Source: Actinomycetes bacterium
Lineage (GTDB): Bacteria; Actinomycetota; Actinomycetes; Actinomycetales; Cellulomonadaceae
Length of the DNA stretch: 5,869 nucleotides
Reading direction: 5' to 3'
NCBI GenBank assembly: GCA_023390875.1
Contig: JAEWCA010000262.1
Coordinates: forward strand, 1 to 5,869
The position numbers and the translations under genes were made by a program. The notes beneath the pieces are model-generated. The model saw nothing but the letters and a program-made list of their open reading frames with translations, did not search any database and had not been told where the DNA came from. Shown here one piece after another: positions 1 through 4,636 of this stretch; position 1 is the stretch's first letter, and each line of letters begins with the position of its first letter.

Positions 1-13
1 GCCCTCGCCGTCC

Positions 14-106
14 CTAGTCGCTGTCGGGCGACGGGAAGCCCGACGCCCGGCTCCCGCTCTCGACGGCCAGCAGGATCGCGACCCGCTCGTGCTCGACGCC
101 GTCGTC
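14..106 (-). pseudogene. RlaP-type nucleotidyltransferase N-terminal fragment, left copy
   Basis: Read on the minus strand from 106 down to 14, this encodes 30 residues starting DDGVEHERVA and ending AVESGSRASGFPSPDSD, then TAG. The ESGSRAxGFxSPDSDYD pattern is, from memory, the active-site start of the RlaP/predicted nucleotidyltransferase family (DNA polymerase beta superfold), where GS and the paired aspartates bind metal and nucleotide. Members usually continue for about 200 residues. Here the protein stops exactly where the tyrosine of DSDYD is expected, and the usual tryptophan after GSRA is serine. The frame stays open upstream through the spacer without a convincing start or ribosome binding site. 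I read it as a dead fragment. It mirrors the right-arm copy, and one of the two may not be real. Confidence 0.45.
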
Positions 107-157
107 GCGCAGCCCCCCCCCCCCCGCGCCGCCGGCGGGGCGGGCGGCGGGCGGCTC

Positions 158-250
158 GACGACGGCGTCGAGCACGAGCGGGTCGCGATCCTGCTGGCCG
201 TCGAGAGCGGGAGCCGGGCGTCGGGCTTCCCGTCGCCCGACAGCGACTAG
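158..250 (+). pseudogene. RlaP-type nucleotidyltransferase N-terminal fragment, right copy
   Basis: The plus strand encodes the same 30 residues as the left arm and ends at the same TAG (248-250). The motif GSRASGFPSPDSD is visible, but the second half of the metal-binding motif and the rest of the domain are missing. Only about 78 bp separate the stop from the end of the convergent lipid kinase gene, so there is no room for the remaining domain even if the stop were a sequencing error. No start codon with a ribosome binding site is seen upstream. Past the stop, another plus-strand frame reads AAEYFRSAVERYAPR and ends with TGA at 313-315. That could be the tail of a different or frameshifted reading of the same former gene, but this is speculative. 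Confidence 0.45.
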
Positions 251-289
251 GGTCGGCGAGGGCTGCGGCGGCCGAGTACTTCCGGTCCG

Positions 290-318
290 CGGTCGAGCGG
301 TACGCACCGCGCTGACCG
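290..318 (-). terminator. Possible terminator hairpin after the lipid kinase gene
   Basis: Ten bases beyond the kinase stop codon, CGGTC (290-294) pairs with GACCG (314-318). Inside it AGC (296-298) pairs with GCT (311-313) and GGT (299-301) pairs with ACC (306-308), around a loop at 302-305 with small bulges. No T-rich tract follows on the minus strand, so it is not a canonical intrinsic terminator. Its position at the end of a run of minus-strand genes is the main support. Confidence 0.25.
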
Positions 319-328
319 AGCAGCGGCG

Positions 329-1288
329 TCAGTCCTGACCGCCCTCGGCGAGGTCGTCGGTCGTGTCGGGCTGGTGCACGCAGACCCACAGGGCGCCCGG
401 CCGGACGTTCGCGACCAGGTTGTCGGCCGGGTCGATCACGTCTCCGTCGAGCTGACGCGGCTGCGGGCGGGTGCTGCGGATCCTGATCCGCGAACCGCGC
501 AGGACCTCCATGCGCGGCACGCGCTCGCGGCGGAGCACGACGGCGACGGCGAGCTGCACCCAGTGGCCGAGGTTGCGGGGCGCGATGATCGCGACGTCCA
601 TCTGGCCGTTGTCGGCCTCGGCCTCGGGCAGCAGCCGCACGCCGCCCTGGAGCCGGCCGACGTTGCCGACGAGCACGCTGCGGGCGTGGCGGCGCACGGG
701 CGGCTGGTCGTCGACGCGGACCTCGACGTGCATCTCGTCGTCGGCGAGGTGCTTGAGCGCGGACACCACGTACGCGACGGAGCCGGCCTTGGCCTTGAGC
801 TCGGTCGGGGCGTCGTCGACCATCTTCGCGTCGAAGCCCATGCCGGCCATGACGGCGAACGCCTGCCCGTCGACCTCGCCGATGTCGACCTGCCGCCGGC
901 CGCGGGCGAGGGCCGTCGCGACGCCGTCGGGGACGTTGGTGGGGATGTCGAGGTTGGCCGCGAGCAGGTTGCCCGTGCCACCCGGGAGGACCGCGAGCGC
1001 GACGTCGGTGCCCGCGAGCCCTTCGACGACCGCGCGCACCGTGCCGTCGCCGCCGCACACGAACACGACGTCGACGCCCTCCTCGACGGCCTGGCGGGCC
1101 TGGCCGAGGCCGGGGTCCTCGGCCGTCGTCTCGAGCCACAGCGGCTCGGGCCAGCCGGCCTCGACGAGCTGCTTCGTGATGGCGTCGCGGAGCTCGTCCG
1201 CACCCTCCACCCGGTTCGCGTTGATGACGACCGCGGACCGCAGGGGCGTGTCGTCGTGCCGCTGCTCGGCGGCGGGGACGGTGCTCAC
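329..1288 (-). CDS. Diacylglycerol kinase family lipid kinase
   Basis: Encodes 319 residues, close to the usual ~300 for soluble bacterial lipid kinases of the DAGK catalytic-domain (YegS/DgkB-like) family, which phosphorylate diacylglycerol or related lipids with ATP at the inner membrane face. The nucleotide-binding signature VCGGDGTVR is at 77-85, followed by LPGGTGNLLAANLDIP at 101-116. MGFDAKMV (150-157), DNGQMDV (226-232) and LDGDV (280-284) match the conserved C-terminal blocks. There is no signal peptide or membrane helix. The GTG start at 1288 overlaps the stop of the upstream PAP2 phosphatase gene by four bases (GTGA). There is no clear Shine-Dalgarno sequence, so translation probably depends on coupling to that gene. 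The phosphatase neighbours suggest opposing kinase and phosphatase activities on one lipid pool. The family is secure; the exact substrate (diacylglycerol, another lipid or a sphingoid-like base) is not determined. Confidence 0.9.
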   Translation of the reverse strand: MSTVPAAEQRHDDTPLRSAVVINANRVEGADELRDAITKQLVEAGWPEPLWLETTAEDPGLGQARQAVEEGVDVVFVCGGDGTVRAVVEGLAGTDVALAVLPGGTGNLLAANLDIPTNVPDGVATALARGRRQVDIGEVDGQAFAVMAGMGFDAKMVDDAPTELKAKAGSVAYVVSALKHLADDEMHVEVRVDDQPPVRRHARSVLVGNVGRLQGGVRLLPEAEADNGQMDVAIIAPRNLGHWVQLAVAVVLRRERVPRMEVLRGSRIRIRSTRPQPRQLDGDVIDPADNLVANVRPGALWVCVHQPDTTDDLAEGGQD

Positions 1289-2013
1289 ACGTCGCGCCGC
1301 AGGTAGCGCCACGCGAGGAACGCGCAGACCAGGCCGTTCGCCATCCCGACGAGCACGTCGGTGAGGTGGTGCATGCCGCGGTACAGGCGGGCGGTCCCGA
1401 CCAGGAACGGCACGACGAGGCACAGGACCGTGAGGAGCCAGCGCAGCCACGGTCGGGTGATCCGCTGGCACATCATCGCGAGCGTCACGTAGAACGCGGT
1501 CGACGCGCTCGTGTGGCCGCTGGGGAACGCCGTGGTCGGCGGGGAGTTGTCGAGGAGCTCGACCTCGGGGCGCTCCCGGCCGACGAGCAGCGACGACGTG
1601 AGGAACAGGATCGCCTGCATGCCGATCGCGATCGCGGGGATCACGGCGACCCACCACTGCTTGGTGCGCCACCAGAACAGCGCCACGAACAGCACGCACG
1701 CGCCGATGATCGACTCGGTCATGCCGATGTCCGACAGCGCCAGGGTGATGTTGTTGAGCGTCGCGGTGCGCTGCCCCTCGAACCACTCGTTGACGGCGGT
1801 CTCCGCCGGCAGGTCGTGGAGGGGCCCGACGATGAGCAGGCCGATCCCGACGACGGCGAGCCACCACACGACGGCGGGCAGCACGGCCCGTCGTGCAAGG
1901 TCCCGGCACGCCGACCCGAACGTGGGCGCCGACGTGTCGAGCTCGTAGCGGTGCACGAACGTGTGCACGGAGGAGCGACGGCGGTTGTCCGCCTGGAGCG
2001 CGAGCGGGGTCAC
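1285..2013 (-). CDS. PAP2 family membrane phosphatase (atypical first motif)
   Basis: Encodes a 242-residue integral membrane protein of the PAP2/type 2 phosphatidic acid phosphatase superfamily, which removes phosphate from lipid phosphates or diphosphates at the membrane. About six hydrophobic segments are visible (roughly 44-64, 101-115, 121-140, 168-184, 191-206, 218-236). Catalytic blocks are VGRERP (144-149), FPSGHTSAS (163-171) and R209-x5-H215-x3-D219. The usual K-x6-RP first motif has serine (141) where lysine is expected, and the third motif has alanine (208) before its arginine. The histidine and aspartate needed for catalysis remain. The N-terminal ~40 residues are a polar, arginine-rich cytoplasmic extension. 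The GTG start at 2013 overlaps the upstream gene's TGA by four bases and is preceded by GGAGAGG (2019-2025) five bases away, which fixes the start. The next gene, a lipid kinase, overlaps its stop. Activity is likely but may be altered by the lysine loss. Confidence 0.88.
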   Translation of the reverse strand: MTPLALQADNRRRSSVHTFVHRYELDTSAPTFGSACRDLARRAVLPAVVWWLAVVGIGLLIVGPLHDLPAETAVNEWFEGQRTATLNNITLALSDIGMTESIIGACVLFVALFWWRTKQWWVAVIPAIAIGMQAILFLTSSLLVGRERPEVELLDNSPPTTAFPSGHTSASTAFYVTLAMMCQRITRPWLRWLLTVLCLVVPFLVGTARLYRGMHHLTDVLVGMANGLVCAFLAWRYLRRDV

Positions 2014-2687
2014 GGGATCCTCTCCGGCGAGGGCTGCGCGGACCAGCCGCGGTAGCCGATGTACGAGGCGCCGGCCATCGCGGTGCCGAACAGCACGCCG
2101 GCGACCACGTCGGACGGGTAGTGCACGCCGAGGAACACACGGTCCAGGGCGGTGAGCACGGTGACGGAGCCGGCGACGACCGGCACGACGACCCTGCCGC
2201 GACGGCCCAGGAGCGGCCAGACGAGCAGCGTGAGCGTGACGGCGGCGGCGGCGGTGTTCGTCGCGTGGCCCGACGGGAAGCTCGACCCGGGTGCGTGCTC
2301 GAGCGCGTCGTCGACGACGGGCCGCGCCCGCTGCACGAGCCCCTTCGCGGCGAGCTGCAGCACCCACGCGGCCATGAGCGTGCAGAACGCCCACAGCGAG
2401 CGGGTCGCGAGGCCGTGCTTGCGCCACACCCACAGGCACAGCAGCGCCCCCGCGAGGTTGACCCACTTGGCCTGGAGGAGCTCCTGCCACACGAGGAGCG
2501 CCTTGAGGAACGCGGGGTGCTCGCGCGTGAACGTCGTCGCGGAGACGATCGCCTGCTGGTCGAACCGGACCAGCCCCGGCGCCTCCGCGCGCACCAGGTA
2601 CGCGAGAACGAACACCGGCACGGACACGCCCAGGCCGAACGCGACGGCCCGCAGCAGGGCGCGCTTCCGGACGGTCGTCGCAGGCAT
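2010..2687 (-). CDS. PAP2 family membrane phosphatase (complete motifs)
   Basis: Encodes a 225-residue multi-pass membrane phosphatase of the PAP2 superfamily, acting on lipid phosphates such as phosphatidic acid or undecaprenyl diphosphate. All three catalytic motifs are intact: K115-x6-R122-P123, FPSGHATNT (137-145) and R183-x5-H189-x3-D193. Hydrophobic segments lie at about 11-31, 75-88, 98-118, 143-160, 166-182 and 194-212. The N-terminus is basic (KR at 8-9), consistent with a cytoplasmic start. I chose the ATG at 2687 because it precedes the first membrane helix directly. There is no Shine-Dalgarno sequence before it, but a TANNNT box sits six bases upstream, which would suit a leaderless transcript. 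A longer in-frame reading upstream would run into the preceding gene and looks like non-native sequence. Its stop overlaps the second PAP2 gene. The two are only distantly similar, so this is not a recent tandem duplication. Confidence 0.9.
   Translation of the reverse strand: MPATTVRKRALLRAVAFGLGVSVPVFVLAYLVRAEAPGLVRFDQQAIVSATTFTREHPAFLKALLVWQELLQAKWVNLAGALLCLWVWRKHGLATRSLWAFCTLMAAWVLQLAAKGLVQRARPVVDDALEHAPGSSFPSGHATNTAAAAVTLTLLVWPLLGRRGRVVVPVVAGSVTVLTALDRVFLGVHYPSDVVAGVLFGTAMAGASYIGYRGWSAQPSPERIP
2019..2025 (-). promoter_or_regulatory. Ribosome binding site of the second PAP2 gene
   Basis: GGAGAGG on the minus strand, five bases before the GTG at 2013 and inside the end of the preceding PAP2 gene. 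It decides the start: this GTG overlaps the preceding stop by four bases and begins just before the polar N-terminal extension. Confidence 0.7.
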
Positions 2688-2761
2688 GCTGGGAGGGTAG
2701 GAGTCGGCCGGATGTTCCGCGCGGCGAGCGGGCTCCCCGTGGCGGACATCACCCGACGGGG
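2688..2761 (-). promoter_or_regulatory. Intergenic gap with possible leaderless promoter for the PAP2/kinase genes
   Basis: This is the only gap between genes in the minus-strand series. On the minus strand TACCCT (2694-2699) fits the actinobacterial -10 pattern TANNNT and lies six bases before the ATG at 2687, so transcription could begin at or next to the start codon. No Shine-Dalgarno sequence is present, as expected for a leaderless message. No convincing -35 element was found. A separate promoter would let the PAP2-PAP2-kinase set be expressed apart from the upstream genes. TANNNT is short and may occur by chance. Confidence 0.4.
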
Positions 2762-3433
2762 TCAGCCCTCCACCCCGGTGGACTCGTGGGACGCGCCGAC
2801 GGGCTTCGACTCGGGGGAGCCGCGTTCGCGCAGGTAGATCGACAGCACGACCATGCTCGCGACGGCGAGGAACTCGGACTGCCAGTTCTGCAGCGTCCGG
2901 CTCCAGAAGTCCGGCAGCGCGAGGTACTGCGCCCACGAGACCGGGTCGGCGAGGTCGCGCATCTGGTCCTCCGAAAAGGCGACGGCACCCGCGAGCGACT
3001 GCACGAACCAGCTGAGCAGGAAGATCGTGCCCATCACGAGCCCGAGCGAGTGCGAGTAGACGGACAGCCGCCATCCCCGGACGCGGGCCCACGACGGCGA
3101 GTCCGGACGGGAGAACTCGGCGACCCGCTGGTCCTCGTCGCTCTCCCGGCCGGCCTCGTCGAGCTTCTTGGACTCGGGCGACCCGCGCTGCAGCAGCCAC
3201 ACGGTCGCGAGGATGTACAGCAGGAACTGCAGGAACTCCGACTGCCAGTTCTCGGTGACGTCGACGGCGAACTGCGACGTGGTCACGTACTCGGCGAGCG
3301 TGATCGGGTCGAGCCCGGCGGAGATCTGCTCGCGGTTGACGAGGGCGACGCCGCTGATCGCCTGGCCGGCGAGCGCCGCGAGGAACATCGCCCCGAAGAA
3401 GAGCGTCAGGCCGTGGTTCTTCAGGCGGCTCAT
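2762..3433 (-). CDS. DUF6766-type membrane protein with internal duplication
   Basis: Encodes a 223-residue membrane protein that resembles, from memory, the actinobacterial and proteobacterial DUF6766 family, whose function is unknown. It consists of two related halves. Each has a first membrane helix (about 9-30 and 127-150), a short extracytoplasmic or loop segment with an acidic/aromatic stretch (DPITLAEYV at 42-50, DPVSWAQYL at 163-171), the motif NWQSEFL (62-68 and 183-189), a second helix (about 66-82 and 187-201) and the tail RGSPESK (83-89 and 204-210). A charged linker at about 89-118 joins the halves. It has no recognisable catalytic residues. The ATG at 3433 overlaps the stop of the 27-residue gene by four bases (ATGA). 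No strong ribosome binding site is seen, so translation is probably coupled. The family assignment is fairly secure; no function is proposed. Confidence 0.85.
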   Translation of the reverse strand: MSRLKNHGLTLFFGAMFLAALAGQAISGVALVNREQISAGLDPITLAEYVTTSQFAVDVTENWQSEFLQFLLYILATVWLLQRGSPESKKLDEAGRESDEDQRVAEFSRPDSPSWARVRGWRLSVYSHSLGLVMGTIFLLSWFVQSLAGAVAFSEDQMRDLADPVSWAQYLALPDFWSRTLQNWQSEFLAVASMVVLSIYLRERGSPESKPVGASHESTGVEG

Positions 3434-3513
3434 CGGTGCAGCACCGCCAGGGTCGCGAAGTACGCCAGGCCCAGCAGGATGCCGCCGAGCACGATCACGA
3501 ACAGGGTCCGCAT
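3430..3513 (-). CDS. 27-residue single-helix membrane protein
   Basis: A short gene encoding MRTLFVIVLGGILLGLAYFA plus seven further residues ending LHR. About 22 of the 27 residues form one hydrophobic helix, with basic residues at both ends (R2 and R27). It is supported by context more than by homology: an excellent Shine-Dalgarno sequence AAGGAGG (3520-3526) lies six bases before the ATG, the start is two bases after the stop of the lipoprotein gene, and its TGA overlaps the ATG of the next gene by four bases. It therefore links two genes in a fully packed series. I do not recognise a family. It may be a small membrane partner of its neighbours, or mainly serve to couple translation of the downstream membrane protein. 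Confidence 0.75.
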   Translation of the reverse strand: MRTLFVIVLGGILLGLAYFATLAVLHR

Positions 3514-3515
3514 CG

Positions 3516-3932
3516 TCAGCCTCCTTCGATCACGCAGTCGTAGGGGCGCTCCGGCCGGGCGTCGCACCCGACCGCGGTGAGCCGCCACGCGTCGCCGTCG
3601 ACCGTGAGGAACACGACGTCGTCGGGCAGCACCACCTGGGCCGCCCGCCCGGCGACGTGGACCGAGGTGGCCGGCCCGTCGGGCACGCGCGCGGTGAGCG
3701 TGGCGCCCACGTCGCCGTCGAGCACCGCCTCCGCGCACGGCTCGTCGCTGTCGGACTCGAGGTTCTCGAGCGCGGACGGTGCGAGCAGCGCGCACGCCGC
3801 GTCGCCGTCCTCGTCCGCGACCGCGGCGTAGAAGTCGTGCACGGCGGCGTCCGCGGCGGCGGCGTCCGGCCGTGCCGCGCAGCCCGCGAGCAGCGCGACC
3901 ACCGCGACGACGGCGAGCACCGGTCTGGTCAT
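3516..3932 (-). CDS. Small secreted lipoprotein of unknown function
   Basis: Encodes 138 residues. The N-terminus (MTRP, then a hydrophobic stretch at 5-16) ends in the lipobox LLAGC with the lipidated cysteine at 18, so the mature protein should be anchored on the outer face of the cell membrane. The mature part begins with an alanine-rich acidic helix (about 22-52, including AVHDFYAAVADEDGDAAC), similar in layout to NTF2-like folds, then strands at about 77-84, 90-101 and 106-119 ending WRLTAVGCDARPERPYDC. Four further cysteines (47, 66, 123, 133) could form two disulfides. No catalytic motif is recognised. The start overlaps the glycosyltransferase stop by four bases (ATGA). Its last codons, Glu-Gly-Gly, also provide the ribosome binding site of the 27-residue gene that follows. 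The lipoprotein call is firm; the fold is a guess. Confidence 0.85.
   Translation of the reverse strand: MTRPVLAVVAVVALLAGCAARPDAAAADAAVHDFYAAVADEDGDAACALLAPSALENLESDSDEPCAEAVLDGDVGATLTARVPDGPATSVHVAGRAAQVVLPDDVVFLTVDGDAWRLTAVGCDARPERPYDCVIEGG
3520..3526 (-). promoter_or_regulatory. Strong ribosome binding site for the 27-residue gene
   Basis: AAGGAGG on the minus strand lies six bases before the ATG at 3513. It is embedded in the last codons (GAA GGA GGC) of the lipoprotein gene. This is the best Shine-Dalgarno match in the window and is the main reason to accept the tiny gene. Confidence 0.8.
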
Positions 3933-4636
3933 GCCCGGGCGCCCACCGGGAAGCGTTGCTGGAGGTACCCGGCGTAGCCGCCGGGCGTGCGCCCGACGCG
4001 GCGGCCGGACGTCAGCACGTCGACCGCGTCCGACGGCACCACGCGCGCACCGGTCGCGCGCAGCGACGCGACGAGGGTGACGTCCTCGTGCTCGGTGCGC
4101 CGGGGGAAACCGCCCGCCCGCACGTACGACGAGAGGCGGACGGCCAGGTTCGCGCCGTGCACGTGACCGTTCGGCCGGCCCGGGACGCGTGTCGCGGACC
4201 AGGCCTCGAGGTCGTCCGCGTCGAGGTCCGTCGGGTCGGGACGGACCGTGCCGACGACGACGTCGGCACCCTCGTCGGCGAGGCGCACGAGCTCCGTGAG
4301 CCACCACGGCGGCACCTGCGAGTCGGCGTCGGTGCAGGCCAGCAGCACGTCGGTCGGGTCGAGGTCCAGGCCGACGAGCGCGTGGGACACGCCGAGAGCG
4401 CGGGCCGCGCCGACGTTCCCCGCCTCGGTGGCGACGACCTCGACGTCCACGCCGACCGTGCCCTCGAGCGCGTCCGCGACCGCAGCCGCGGTGCCGTCCG
4501 TGCACGCGTCGAGCACCACGACCAGCGACGTCGGCACGGGACAGACCAGCCCGGCCTCGGCGATCGACCGCAGGCAGCGGCCGACGAGCTCCTCCTCGTC
4601 GCGGGCGGGCACCACGACGGCGACGTGCCGGATCAT
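3929..4636 (-). CDS. Family 2 glycosyltransferase
   Basis: Encodes a 235-residue GT-A fold glycosyltransferase that would transfer a sugar from a nucleotide-sugar donor, in the cytoplasm or at the inner membrane face. The start VAVVVPARDEEELVGRCLRS (5-24) is the typical GT2 nucleotide-binding strand and helix. VVVLDACTDGT (39-49) is the second strand with its conserved aspartate. CTDADSQVPP (101-110) contains the DxD metal-binding motif (103-105). HGANLAVR (160-167), GGFP (175-178) and EHED (182-185) match acceptor-side and catalytic-base blocks. No transmembrane segment is present. The start at 4636 overlaps the stop of the deacetylase/methyltransferase gene by four bases (ATGA), and the stop overlaps the lipoprotein gene. 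Tight linkage to a PIG-L deacetylase and a methyltransferase suggests a shared sugar-containing product. Donor and acceptor are unknown. Confidence 0.9.
   Translation of the reverse strand: MIRHVAVVVPARDEEELVGRCLRSIAEAGLVCPVPTSLVVVLDACTDGTAAAVADALEGTVGVDVEVVATEAGNVGAARALGVSHALVGLDLDPTDVLLACTDADSQVPPWWLTELVRLADEGADVVVGTVRPDPTDLDADDLEAWSATRVPGRPNGHVHGANLAVRLSSYVRAGGFPRRTEHEDVTLVASLRATGARVVPSDAVDVLTSGRRVGRTPGGYAGYLQQRFPVGARA

Larger units (their letters stand above)
1..263. repeat. Long near-perfect inverted repeat (107-bp arms, 49-bp spacer)
   Basis: Bases 1-107 are the reverse complement of 157-263 with a single mismatch (T at 11 opposite T at 253). The spacer, 108-156, is almost entirely G and C: 13 C residues at 113-125, then a G-rich stretch that pairs partly with them, so the palindrome continues imperfectly towards its centre. 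The left arm reaches the first base of the window, so it may extend further. A DNA or RNA strand from here could fold into a stem of over 100 bp. Both arms carry the same nucleotidyltransferase gene fragment pointing outward. Long, nearly identical palindromes with short spacers are usually unstable in bacteria, so this is either a recent inverted duplication or a fold-back artefact of sequencing or assembly. The repeat is certain as given; its biological reality is not. Confidence 0.95.

Noticed and set aside
14..307. A 97-residue minus-strand open frame crossing the inverted repeat
   Set aside because: It runs through both arms, so one half reads the fragment and the other half its antisense. 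The start is a GTG without a ribosome binding site, and only the last ~30 residues resemble a protein family.
328..339. Short GTCAG/CTGAC inverted repeat overlapping the kinase stop codon
   Set aside because: Only five base pairs with a two-base loop, too tight to fold and without a T-tract, so not called as a terminator.
374..1306. Long plus-strand open frames opposite the lipid kinase gene
   Set aside because: These are compositional shadows of the GC-rich kinase gene: they are dominated by Arg, Ala, Val and Asp, have no recognisable motif, and the minus strand encodes complete kinase signatures.
1289..2752. Upstream extension of the lipid kinase frame to give an 807-residue protein
   Set aside because: Beyond the GTG at 1288 the frame reads low-complexity Arg/Ser/Pro sequence through two well-supported PAP2 genes. 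It is open only because stop codons are rare at this GC content.
2688..3200. N-terminal extension of the first PAP2 protein through the DUF6766 gene
   Set aside because: The extra residues are low-complexity Arg/Ala sequence overlapping a better-supported gene in another frame, and the ATG at 2687 starts right before the first membrane helix.
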